A stretch of 64,000 nucleotides of DNA from Halicephalobus mephisto (taxonomy: Eukaryota; Nematoda; Chromadorea; Rhabditida; Panagrolaimidae), in assembly GCA_009193035.1 (NCBI GenBank), contig SWDT01000058.1, positions 434,001 through 498,000 on the forward strand, written 5' to 3'. The translations under genes and the position numbers were made by a program. How positions within the stretch are numbered: position 1 is the stretch's first letter; every line of letters begins with the position of its first letter. This document shows, in pieces, positions 1 through 11,100 of this stretch. A model generated the notes under the pieces. That model was given only the letters and a program-made list of their open reading frames with translations. It made no database searches and was not told the DNA's origin.

Positions 1-1
1 C

Positions 2-190
2 GGATGGGTTTACTGTTTCTTCGTGCTGAGGTCGGCCTTTAACCTGTGGGTTATCGGATTTGGGGTTACGGAGTTCAAGATTACGTTCTTTGAGGTAAGG
101 AGTTTTGAAAAACAAGTAGTAATACATAATTACTATCGTCTCCATTTTTAGTGTGTTTTATTGGTTGAGTGCATGATTAATTACTTTTAA
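2..190 (+). CDS. 3' end of a membrane-protein gene (partial)
   Basis: Two exons are visible, 2-94 and 152-190, joined by a 57-bp intron (GTAAGG donor, TTTTTAG acceptor). They read in one frame to a TAA at 188-190. The visible C-terminus is about 43 residues. It is hydrophobic and aromatic, with a run FNLWVIGFGVTEF and an end of CVLLVECMINYF, so it looks like the last membrane segment of a multi-pass protein. The gene begins left of the window. If the intron is not removed, the frame continues to a TAG at the acceptor itself, so the C-terminus depends on splicing. I do not recognise the family. The coding assignment rests on the open frame, the correct phase and the splice signals. Confidence 0.5.
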
Positions 191-837
191 CCGATGAATA
201 GTTAAGGGATTAAGTAAACCTTAGACTTAATTGCGGATATTTACTAACTGCATATATTAATAGACCAGCAACCGAATTTGCAATTAAAAAGTAAATTTAG
301 CACCATTAGTAGTGAAATTAACGCGTTCTCACTCAACGATTTTTATGCTTTATTCTCTAAAAGCATATTTCACAGAGATTTTCATAAGCAAGACCACTAA
401 TTTGTTCTTTGGCTGAGAGTCTGATTACTAGTCCCTTAAAGATAGTTTGTAATATGTAAGAGTAAGGTGATTAGTTGTTTTGTTAACACCCTCTGTTTCT
501 GACGAGATTACTTTGTCAAATCGTCATGACTACAAGTTGCTGAAGATTTGGCATTTTCTCTCTTCATCTGGTTCTTCCAACAACACCTGGTCTGGAAAAC
601 GAACTTGCCAAAGGGAGAAGACAAAAACCCCGGAAACCAAGCTTCTCTGAGGTCCGGAGCACGCGGGTTATCGTCTGTCAGGTTTCTTGCCTATTAGTTG
701 GTCCCGTAGCGACCACTTGACCTCTTTTTATTTGTGAAAACAAAAGTACATTAAAGAGCAAAATTGAAAATCAAATTTTATTTCCTGTTTCCATCTGCAC
801 CATAACAGCAGAATACAAATTTTGTTCTCAATTTAAT
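191..837. other. intergenic, no gene seen
   Basis: There is no convincing open frame. A GC-richer patch at about 480-720 stands out from AT-rich flanks, but no coding or RNA signature was recognised in it. Confidence 0.5.
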
Positions 838-978
838 TCACTTTTCAGAGATTTGTCCCTTGTGCCTCTCCTTCCGGAACTTTACCTTCTCTCGATGACA
901 GCAAAACCGGAATTGCTGGTCAAAATCACACATCTCAGAACAAGCACAGTGTACCGAGAACCATAAAAGTAGCCACAA
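838..978 (-). CDS. possible last exon of a small Cys-rich secreted protein
   Basis: A minus-strand frame ending in TGA (838-840) reads through a hydrophobic stretch (LLLWFSV), then a cysteine-rich part with the spacing CACSEMC and FCCH, then a basic tail. Open length is about 46 codons, bounded upstream by a stop at 979-981. There is no in-frame ATG, so if real it is an exon whose first exon I cannot place. The resemblance to nematode small cysteine-rich secreted proteins is only compositional. It could be chance. Confidence 0.2.
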   Translation of the reverse strand: MWLLLWFSVHCACSEMCDFDQQFRFCCHREKVKFRKERHKGQISEK

Positions 979-981
979 TTA

Positions 982-2265
982 GTTGAATTTTTCGTACTAT
1001 GAGACTAATATGTGGAAAGTAGAAAATAAAAGTTATTTTGTTGAAAGTAAGGTCTATTCACCGAGTATACGGTACTTTGAAATGTATTTTCCCAACAGAT
1101 AACCTTTAGTAAAGCTGCTAAGACGGATAACCGTAGTTATCACCAGGTTCGTAACTATGGCTGTAATATGGACAGTCGTAGGTGTAGTTTTCACAGTGGT
1201 TCCCAAAACTTACAGCTTATCAATTTACTCGACATTTACAGTACTCAGATGACTTATAAATCAAGAACAGACTACAAACAACAACAACGACTAGAAGCTT
1301 ATTCATTTTGCTGCAATTTTTTCCTTTAAAATATAAACCATCTTATTGAGCTCGTTTAAATATCGTTTTTCTCATTTCCTTGTGAAGTTTAATCATTTCT
1401 CTGCTCATCCATGTCAGCTTATCATAACACATTAAAGTCATAAAGTTACTGATAAAATACTGAAGAAACTTTTCTGAATCTTCGGTGATGTCATCAGAGA
1501 CCACCGACCTTGAATCGTAAAGTAGATATTTCCAAATATTTCATCAAATTAAAAAAATTAACTTTTCTTTTTCGATAATAAGGATATAAACAAGGAAATC
1601 TAGTTCATGATAAACTTTTTAAATTAATTACAAAATTCTAAAAAGCTGAAGTGAACAAAAAATGACAATATTGTCATCGAAAATCCATATGACTGACCCA
1701 ATCACAGCCATGAAGACGTTATTCCCCGATTTTGTACTAAATATATAACTATTGGAAGAGGCAATAAATAATAATAATAATAAAATCCATATGATGTTAT
1801 CTTATGCAAAACTTATTTTTTCAAAAATTGTCAAAATTTAATAAAATCTTAGACCATATTTTGAGAAATCAACTGATCATTGTATCTTCTTCTTTTTAAT
1901 TTTTTACATTATTTTTTGACCAACCCAATTCAAGTTCAAAAGAATATTTTTATTTTTGTCATATTAACGCAATCATCGAAATGACGTGTTTGGCCAATAA
2001 AGGGTGTAAAATTAAGAACATTGTGTTGTAAGTGGAATGCGCTTGAAGTCGGTCTCATAAAAACCAGATCATTGGTCGATGAAATATTTTTCGCAAATTT
2101 TTTCAATGGTCATCAAAAAAAAGATGTTTATGCTTAACTATGACAATGAGAAATTAAACCAATGCAATTAATAGAAGAAAACATTTTTGAGGAATTTGGA
2201 AGTCGTTAATCATTTAGTCCATTAACCACCCAAACAGACTTCCATACAGGCTCCTGTGGAGACAG
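982..2265. other. intergenic AT-rich DNA
   Basis: About 1.3 kb of AT-rich sequence. It includes a short AAT/ATA run at 1767-1785. No gene or RNA was recognised. Confidence 0.5.
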
Positions 2266-2504
2266 CGTCCCACGCAATGGAAGACGCACCAGGTAGCTCC
2301 GAAGAAGACGTGGATTAATCAAGTGAAAAAAGACCTAATAAGCCAGCAACTCCACCTAAATCAAGCAAGAGAAGCTGCATCAAACCGAGCAGAATGGAAG
2401 GACATAACAAGGCAAATCAAGGATCAGGCGGCACCCACAGTAAGGTACTGGTCACGAGGCAAGCCCCCACCATACTCGAGCTAAAGGAATAGAAGAAGAA
2501 GAAG
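2266..2504 (+). mobile_element. 3' tail of a non-LTR retrotransposon (RTE-like remnant)
   Basis: A 72-codon frame (2266-2484) ends in TAA. It contains KKTWINQVKKDL, then a Gln/Ala/Arg stretch with NRAEWKDITRQI. This pattern (RPR.TWI..V..DL, then A..R..W) is typical of the extreme C-terminus of LINE reverse-transcriptase polyproteins, including the RTE and CR1 groups. A GAA-repeat tail follows directly (2491-2504); short tandem-repeat tails are known at RTE 3' ends. The reverse transcriptase core is absent, so this is a 5'-truncated dead copy. Assignment to RTE rather than another LINE clade is inference. Confidence 0.55.
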
Positions 2505-3084
2505 TCCATTAACCAAGAGGAAACCAATAAAGTGAATAGACGATTTGTTGCTCCTTATTCAATCACTTATTTTCGTATCCGGATATTCAGATCAACATAT
2601 ATGTTTATTTTTGATCGCGTTTAATCTTGATGATATGGAAAAAAGAAAATCCTTCAAATTTTACTCATTAATCTGCATCGATTTTAGGGATAAAGTAACA
2701 ATTATAATGAATAATTGTAGATTTTGAAAAATAAGAATTATCGACAATCACATCAAGTAAAAGGAGAGTTATAACATGAGATGCTTCTCAATCTCGGTAA
2801 CTACAGATATTTAATAACAAAGTTGTGGATTTCAAACCAAATTTAAAGTCCAGAAGATTCATTTTCAAACTGAATTAATATAATTTTAAAACGAAAAGTT
2901 TGAACTGAACTAATTCGATTCGAAAATCAAAGATTTCTAAAAATCTACAGCTCAAGTTGATACTAGTTAATTTCTCCTGTTTCATTCAGTTTCACATTGT
3001 GATTTCCGTTGTATACCGGTAATATTTTATTATTACATATTTGTTATATAAAATGCACAATAACTGATCGGAAAAGATAATTTT

Positions 3085-3369
3085 CTACTTTTTACCAAAC
3101 ATCATGTGCCTCATGAACATTCCTGGGAATCCGTAAGAACGATAACCATATCCGCCATAATGTGGGTAACCGTAGCCATATCCGCCATAATGTGGGTAAC
3201 CGTAACCGTACCCCCCATATCCTCCATATCCCCCGTAGCAAGAGTAACAGGCTTCGGTATAGCCTAAAAACCGAAAAAATCAGTAAAACTCGATTAAACA
3301 ACTGATTTCATAGAACTCACCAATCAAAGCCAGAATACAGAACAGTCCGAGAACCACAAATTTATTCAT
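3085..3369 (-). CDS. Gly/Tyr-rich secreted peptide (candidate antimicrobial/neuropeptide-like)
   Basis: Two exons, 3321-3369 and 3085-3263, are joined by a 57-bp intron with correct phase. The product is 75 residues. A signal peptide (hydrophobic core VVLGLFCILALIG) ends near TEA, then ACYSCYGGYGGYGGYG. Two copies of a GYGYPHYGGY-type unit follow, and a Met-rich basic end, FMRHMMFGKK. The composition and YGGYG repeats resemble the GY-rich epidermal antimicrobial peptides of C. elegans (nlp-29 and cnc groups), but the YPHYGG unit and the two near-N-terminal cysteines differ from the examples I know. A TATA-like TATATATAC lies at 3418-3426, about 50 bp upstream of the ATG. An AATAAA (minus strand) is at 3026-3031. 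Function is inferred from composition only. Confidence 0.75.
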
Positions 3370-4818
3370 TTTGTTCAAATTGAAATTGTTAAATTTCTTA
3401 CTTGACTTTTTCTTCGGTATATATACTGTTTTAAACTTTCATCTCTTTGGCGAACTCAGACGTCACGGACGGACCATCTGCTTGATTTCTGTTCTTAGGT
3501 TTCAAAAACAAGAAAAAGTATTACTTTTCTTATTGTCTGACGACAAAAATACCGAATTATCCCTTCTTCGGCCAACAAGATGTAAAAATGAAACAAAAAT
3601 GCACCATACCATTTTGTTTGTTTGAAAAAAGTCAAAGTTTTAAATTCCGAATTAGTGTACCCCGAGTTCTCGCCCACGATTGCTCATCGATCTTTAATTT
3701 GAACTTGCAAAGTTAAACTTTTTTAATAATTCACTTTTACTGATGTAATCACAATTCGAAAAAGCTTCATAATCATCTTCTGTGATATTTTTCGTTTTCA
3801 TTCTTTTAATCCTTTCTAAATCGATAATTAAAACTGACATTTAAGTACCATATAGTTGAAAAGATCAAAGTGTAAAAAAAACGTATATTTTTAATTTTCC
3901 GAAAACTCCGTTGGGATTTGAGAATATCAAACTAATTGGACCAAAGGAACGCCTACAGTAGAGTCATTTTTATCTCGCAGAAATCCTTCCACGAATGGAT
4001 TTTTATTGATTGGATGTTTTTAAAGATCAATCATCCAATCGATAGTCTCATTGGCATGCTGAATAAATGAAAATTTTTATAATCAAAATATCGTAAAATA
4101 ACTAGGATTTTAAATCCAAAAATGTTCGTCAATGAACAACGAAATTTGAAAAGTTATCGATGTTATGAAATTTAATCAAGTATCCTTCAAAATAACTAAA
4201 AACAGTTTTTTATATGATCGAATAAATCAATCCGGAGATGAATTAAAATTATGAAAGTTTTAAGATTAATTGAAACTTTGTGTAATGGATGGACACTAAT
4301 GAGTTATTACATATCTAAAATTTAATTTAACCATTCATCCATTAACACATATCATAGACATTTCCAGCGGTTTCCCGCACGAGTGAATACGTCATCAATC
4401 CAGCTTTGTGTTAATATAACTTACTTCTTATTACCTACTAAGTATATCAGCAATATTGCTTTCTAAAAATTTAATAAAAATCCATATTTGAAAAGTCCGA
4501 CTGTGAATGAAATTTAACAATTTTTTTGATTTGCGATGTTTTTCAACAATTTTAAAGAAAATTACACTTGAAATCATGTACAAACAAGTTTTAAAAATTT
4601 CCGAATATATTAAAGTCATATTTGAACATAAAAAAAATCAAAATTTGAATTTTATGGAAGTCTTAGGGGTACTTTTCATGTATAAGTTTTTGTTAAATTT
4701 CTAACAATTAATATCATTAATATCTGTACTAGTAGATAACGATGAGCATGTTATCTTATTACAAAGTATATTGACAGCATATGCACTCACAGTAAAACCA
4801 CATGAATATACGACAGTA
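3370..4818. other. intergenic, no gene seen
   Basis: AT-rich spacer between the divergent GY-peptide and receptor genes. The small open frames here have no family features and use AT-rich codons, so I treat them as chance. Confidence 0.5.
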
Positions 4819-4987
4819 TACACAAAAGAAGTGCAATTTCCGGCTTTGTAACAACTGCGAAATATGACGAAAATGTAACATAATTGCCACATTTTTCATG
4901 AATATTTTAAATTTGTGACAAAAATTCCAACTTAATAGTGACTATTTGTATATATTACTGTACTAAAAGTTACATTTTTTGTGTGTA
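4819..4987 (+). mobile_element. MITE, family A (TACACA...TGTGTA ends)
   Basis: A 169-bp element begins TACACAAAAG and ends CATTTTTTGTGTGTA, so its termini are inverted repeats. Internal landmarks shared with other copies are GCGAAATATGACG, a TGTAACATAATT stretch, AACTTAATAGTGAC and ATTACTGTACTAAAAGTTA. Seven copies of the family lie in this window. There is no coding capacity. Confidence 0.65.
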
Positions 4988-5437
4988 GTCTTCAAGGGAC
5001 AATTACTTCCTTATGACTTTTACTCTTTAATTTCGTAAAGGTAATTTTATTTTTTAGTTTTATATCGATTTTTGATTAATAAATTAATATACAATGCTAA
5101 TCAAATCACCAGAAAGACTGATATTGAAAACTATAACTAAGAGGAACAAAAGTCACAGGAAAGTAACTAATTGGAGAACTACTGTCGTGTACCAAAACCA
5201 CACAAATCCCACTGGCATATACTAATAAAAAATAGCAAAATCAATACCCATTTTTTGTATTTCGTTATTATTATCTGTCGTAAAACTTTTCACTTAATCT
5301 GAGTAGTTCTATTTCGTCAAGGTGGTCAGTTTCTCAAAATAATAACATAATTGCTTCAGTCTTATCTACGGTGAAATACTAGCTTGAGAACTGCGTAATT
5401 TCATTATTTAAAACTAAGCCTTCCGAAGACTAGTTCT

Positions 5438-6433
5438 ATGGAGCACAATCCGGCCATATTACTGAATGCTTCGAACATCCTTAAACCTACTGTAGATCTG
5501 AGGAAAATCGGGGAACTAAACGAGTACATCTGTAGTGTGATCGGAATCTGTCTGAATTTATTACTTTGTTATTTGATCCTCTGTAAAACAACCTCCAGAC
5601 TCCGTGTTTACAAACGAGTTCTTCTTCAGAACTGTCTCCTGGATATTTTCTACAACATTGTCAACGGATTGACCCACTGCCAAGGGGAATTCAAAGCCGG
5701 GAACTTCTTCGTCCTTCTGAACGGACCTTTTCAAGATTTACCCATCCCCTGGGGTGCTTACTGTATTGGGCTATGGGTATTTGCCCTGTTCCTCTGCGTG
5801 ACGGGAGTACCTATCCAGTTCGTATTCCGCTACTTTTTGCTAGTCAAGAAACGCTTACTAACAAAGTTGGAATATTTTTCACTGTTGGGGATTTCTTGTT
5901 TCTTGGCCCTGGTCTACGCGATAGCCTGGACTTATGTCTGCTGGTTGACTCCGGAAGAAATCCATCAGAAATCGGTTTTACTAGCCAAAGATCCATATTA
6001 CTACTCTGGTATTCCGACATTTCTGTCCTCAGAGATCTGGAACATCAACATGCAGTTTGTTTTTTTCTATTGTTATTCCTTAGTTGCAGGATCTTACATG
6101 ATAATCATATTCACAAGCATCAGAGTTTATCAACATTTATCCCGTTCTGTCTATATTTCCCCCGAAATTCTGGACATCCACAAGCAAATAACTACAACAT
6201 TGATGGTCCAAGCAGTAGCCCCGGTTGTTGTCTGTCTGCTGCCGATTGTGCTGTTAGTCAGCGGTTGTTTCCTATACTTGGACATCCCAGGAGCAGGACT
6301 TATCATCAACTTCCTCTTCGGATGGATACCTTTGGCCAACTCTACGATCACCATAGTCGCAATAAAGACTTATCGGCAGTTTTGTTTCGGATGGATAAAA
6401 ACCATCAAGTACAAAATATATCGAAATTCATAG
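5438..6433 (+). CDS. seven-transmembrane chemoreceptor (Str/Srd superfamily-like), intronless
   Basis: A 331-residue protein in one uninterrupted exon. About seven hydrophobic segments are visible at residues 27-50, 57-80, 106-135, 144-168, 206-232, 251-277 and 284-312. Family-like features are the TM1 end LNLLLCYLILCKT followed by LRVYKRVLLQNCLLDIF, a DIHKQITTTLMVQ stretch before TM6 with its conserved proline, and a TM7 ending in NSTITIVAIKTYRQF. This matches the nematode Str superfamily, with srd or str the best guesses. Such proteins are mostly olfactory receptors on amphid cilia. Length is normal. The absence of introns is unusual, since most nematode relatives have several. The start is the first ATG, with the first TM at a usual distance. 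An overlapping 222-residue frame on the same strand (5773-6441) is a shadow. Confidence 0.85.
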   Translation: MEHNPAILLNASNILKPTVDLRKIGELNEYICSVIGICLNLLLCYLILCKTTSRLRVYKRVLLQNCLLDIFYNIVNGLTHCQGEFKAGNFFVLLNGPFQDLPIPWGAYCIGLWVFALFLCVTGVPIQFVFRYFLLVKKRLLTKLEYFSLLGISCFLALVYAIAWTYVCWLTPEEIHQKSVLLAKDPYYYSGIPTFLSSEIWNINMQFVFFYCYSLVAGSYMIIIFTSIRVYQHLSRSVYISPEILDIHKQITTTLMVQAVAPVVVCLLPIVLLVSGCFLYLDIPGAGLIINFLFGWIPLANSTITIVAIKTYRQFCFGWIKTIKYKIYRNS

Positions 6434-7182
6434 TTTCTTAATCATTTTGCGGAGTAAAATGACTAATTATAAACTTTCCTGTTCTTTAAATTTCGTATTA
6501 TTCATCGAAATAACACGGTCACTATGCATCCTATAATCGGATTATACGAGCATCTTCATGCATGCTTCCGACAATTCAGAACAAAATATGAGGAACTTCT
6601 AAGTACGGACTATTTCTGAAAAAAGAAAAAATTTAAATTTTTTGTCTTTGAAAATTTTTCAGTTTTCTTACTGTATTAATAAAATTAATCATTGCAAATT
6701 ACAATATTTAAACTGTTGTTGTATTTTTAAATTGGAAAAAGTACTTAAAAAAAACAGAAACTTCAAACATAATTTTTGAAATTTATTTGTCATTTTTACA
6801 GTCAAAATTGAAAAAAACTGGTTTCGAAAATAATCATGAATATAAAAATGATTTTTTTATTTGATTAAAAAATTAAAATTTTATAAAAATTAAAAAATTC
6901 GTCAATTTTCGTTATAAAAGTTCTTGATCAAATTTTTTTTAGATTTTTATGATTTTAAATGTTTTATATTTCGATTTTAAATATTCAATTAAACACGTAT
7001 TATATTGTAAAAAAATTCATCGAAGACTTGTGGCGAAATTTTATGGATTTTTTTATTTATAAAAATTAGTTTTAAATACATATTTTAAAATAACATGAAG
7101 ATTCAAATATTTTGTGTTTTATCTTCATTTTGGTACACTTCAATTCCAATCAACAACAATGATAAATTCGTTCTTATTAGTC
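6434..7182. other. intergenic AT-rich DNA
   Basis: Receptor 3' flank followed by low-complexity A/T sequence. No gene was recognised. Confidence 0.5.
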
Positions 7183-7668
7183 ACGAACAAAAGAAGACTA
7201 ACTTTCGGTTTCGTAACAATTGCGAAATGTGACGAAAATGTAACATAATTATCACATTTTCCATGAATATTTTAAATTTTGACAAAAATTCCAACTTAAT
7301 AGTGACGATTTATATATATTACTGTACTAAAAGTTACATTTTTTGTGTGTAGAGATTTCGGATAGTGTCTATTTCCGACACGCGGCAAACCCGCTTGAGG
7401 ATGGATCTCCTAAGTATCCTAAGTATCCTATTTCCGACTCATATTAGGAGTTTCAGTCACTATCCCAAATTTAGAGTTGTCGAAATCACTATCCAAAATA
7501 ACTCCAATAGATATAAAAAAGTATAACTTTTGTCTTCGTAACAATTGTGAAATGTGACACAACTGTCACATGTTTCATGAACATTTGACTTTTGGGAAGA
7601 AAGTTATAACTTAATAGTGACGATTTCTGTTTGTTACTGTACTAAAATTTAAAATTTTTTGTGTGCAG
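7183..7668 (+). mobile_element. composite: two family-A MITEs around a GGATAGTG spacer (copy 1)
   Basis: Family-A elements lie at about 7183-7353 and 7511-7668 in the same orientation. The spacer contains GGATAGTGTCTATTTCC, TCCGACTCATATTAGGA and CAGTCACTATCC. The same order (MITE, spacer, MITE) recurs at 23653-24047. This copy has about 55 extra bases in the spacer, with a short duplication of TCCTAAGTATCC. The whole unit therefore seems to be duplicated or mobile as one block. Confidence 0.6.
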
Positions 7669-8183
7669 TATTTTTATCGTCTGCAAAAACAAGTGTCATT
7701 TTTCATAAAAAACACCAAAATCGAGGACGATGTAAACTTCCGACAACCCTCATCTGTCTGGGAATCCCAAAAGACCTAATCAAGTCCCCAAATTTCGGAA
7801 ATCTCCAAAATTACATTTTTCTATTAAATCAAGAAATATGAATAACATTTTTTCCGAAAATTCCAAGTCTCAGTAAGTCACGCGATCGAGTTTCCGGGTT
7901 TTCCAAGTTTATAGGACTCTTCGGATAAATTTTTGAGCAGTTTTTTGTTCTTTTTCTTGCGGAAACTGCAAATCCGGCATTTCCCGATGATGATGAATAC
8001 GCCGACTCTAGCCCTCCCCCGAGGCCGAGGGCGGTCTGTCACTGTTTTGCTTTTTAGAAACCACCATCAGTCGTGTTATCCGTTCTCGACAAATCGCGTC
8101 TTCCAAGACAACAAAGTTCAATTTTTTTGAATTATTACATCGTTTTCAGTTTTTATTGAAATTTTTCTTGAGCTTCTTCCTGG

Positions 8184-11100
8184 ATGGGAAACAGCAGTTC
8201 CACAAGTCATCCAAATCCTCAATTCATTAGGAGAAACGAATCTTTCGGGTCGAATTCGCCGCGGAAAATCGAAAAAAGTAACAATCATCATCCGAGTAAC
8301 CAGATCGTCTCAGAGGTAAACATTTACTACTTTTAATTTTTATATAAAATTTTATATATAAAATTTTCGTTTTTAAAAAATTTCGAATTTCAGAAAAATG
8401 GAAGTTTTGGATCTTCTGACAGAATAGGAAATGACAAACTTCCAAAAAGATCGTCTTTGAAAAGATCCAGCAGAAGTCAATCACTAGAGCAACGGTGGGC
8501 TAAAATTTAACTTTTTTATTTAAATTATTTTTTAATTTTAAATTCCGAAAAAATTTTATCTATAATCAACTACAAAAAATAAAAAATAAAAATTCAAAAT
8601 TTATTTTTAATTTTTATTAAATAATTTTAAATAAAATTTAAAAATTTCGCATATAATTTTAAAAATAAAAATTTACTTTTTTATTTATTTTTAAAATTTT
8701 TTTGAATTTTAATATTTTTATGATTAAAAATATTTTTAATTTCACAAATGGATTTACTCGAAGTAACTTTTGAAACAAATTACAGCTGATTTTGTAATTT
8801 ATCTGATGGATATTGAAAATCCGTGTTTAGTTTTTGTCGAACGTTTTTGCAGAACGAGAAAAATGGGACAATTATGTAAAATTTCATAAAAATTTCAAAA
8901 TGCAAAGATACTTTTATTTTTTCTTTCAAATTTGAGGATTTCATTTCGGAGATAATTTTTAAATTATTTAATTTTAATATTTGTTCTCTGTAATTAGGTG
9001 TGCTTTTCTCGTTAATTAAAACATTTTTTTCGAAAAAATGATTACAAACAAGGATAAATCCAATCCTAAATTTAGTGATTTTCGAAATTTTCTCGTTTCG
9101 GATGGTCGTTCAGCAGAAATGGAATACAGATTCTGAATGAGTATTTTAAGAACTACAAAATTATGTAATTTATCTCTAAATGTCACTTTGAGTAATTGGG
9201 CTTCCGTCGTCAGTTACAGTTGTCCAATAACTAAAAAAATATAAAAAATCCAAATTTTTATTTCCTTGATTATTTCGATATAGAAGAATTTTCGGCAAAT
9301 CGAATTACAGACTCCACAAATATACTTTTGACGAATGTCAACACGACATATAGTCCGTCAAAAATAGCCAAAATGATTAATTTTATTTTTTTATTTTTCA
9401 AATTCAAAAAATTTTGAATTTCGTAAAAATCTATTTTTAAAAATTTCACAATTGTCAAAAAAATCAAATACATTATCATAATTTTTTAGATTATTATTTT
9501 AGAAAAATTAGTTTTTAAATTAATTTTTAAATGAAAAAAAAGTTTAATCTTTAAATTTAAAAAAAGTTAATTTTTAAATTAAAAAAAAAGTTAAAAATTA
9601 AACTTTTTAAAATTTAAAAATTAATTTTTTTTAATTTAAAAATTAAACTTTTTTTAAACTTAAATAGTTTAATTTTTAAATTTAAAAAAGTTTAATTTTT
9701 AAATTCCAATTTGCAGATCGATATTCAGCGGATCTCATTCGCCTTCCAGCAGTCAGTCTTCTTCGAACAGCTATCTCAACAACATCATCAACGACAAAGG
9801 TTGCCTCAGGTAAAACGACTTTCACGAAATCGTCTTTTTTGAGGTGTTATTTTTTCTTTCATCATTTTACGTCATATCTTCCGAAAAATAGACTTGAAAC
9901 ACAGCTTTTGTTTTTCGAAATTCCCTCGGGGAATTAAATTCTGAAAATTTTTGTGGTTGAACAGCTTTATTGTCGAGTTATATTTTCAACTTGCAGACAA
10001 TCAACTCAACCAAAATTCCAAATCAGTGGGGACTTGAATCCGCACCAAGTGAACCTAGTAAAAAGGACCTGGAAACAAGTCCTCAAGACGGCCAACGACG
10101 ACGAAAACGAGATGGCTTGCAGACTGCTGCTCCGGATATTCCAGTTGGATCACCGAAATCAAGTCTTGTTCGGTCTAGGGGATGTGGCACCGACAGAGTT
10201 AAGAAGTAATCCGTTATTTGTAAAACATGTAAAAGTAAGTTTTCCAAAGTAATCAAAATTGCCATATTTCTTCAAATTAAAATTTTTTGATTAATTTCAT
10301 TTTTTAAATTTTTTAAAATTTCTAAAAATTGTTATTTTTGAAAAAGTTGTAAAGTTTCGGAATTTTAAAAATAAGTTCGACATGGTCCCAAAACTTCAGA
10401 ATTTTAAAAAATAGGTTTCAAACATCGTCAAAAATGCAATTTTTCTTTTTTTCAAAATTCTGAAAAATGAATAAACATAAAAATTCCGAAATAATTACTG
10501 TAACTGAATTTGAAAATCTTATTTTTAAAACTTTTTAAATAAAATTAATATTCCGTAATTTAATAAATAATTTTTATATAATTTAAAAAAACGAACTTTT
10601 TTAAGACAATTAAAATTTTATAATTATTTTTATCTAAAAAGTATTTAAAAATAACTGTGTATTGTTGGTACTCGAAACATATTTAAAAAATTAAGAAATT
10701 TTAATAATTAATAATAAAAAAATTTTAATTAATTTTTATAATAAAAATTTAAAATTATTTAATAATATAAAAATTTTAAATTACTTAATAGTAAAAAATT
10801 TTAATTAATTTTTACAATAAAAAAATTTAAAATTATTTAATAATAAAAGAATTTTAATTAATTTTTATAATAAAAATTTTAAAATTACTTAATAATAAAA
10901 AAATCCAGCATTTAAAAAACTTACAGTAATCTATGTTGGGATTTGAAAAGCACTTCAGGTAATGTCTTTCATCCATTTTATAACTGCGGAAGATGCTGAA
11001 GGGGAATCCCTGTATCTCTGGTTTCGAACTTTCAAAAAATCGGAAAAATCCCCGAGGGAATTTTTTGTCCTCTCCAAAAAATCTTAGGCTACATTTACGA

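Noticed and set aside
5773..6441. A 222-codon frame overlapping the receptor
   Set aside because: It is a shadow of the seven-TM gene in another frame, with no family features of its own.
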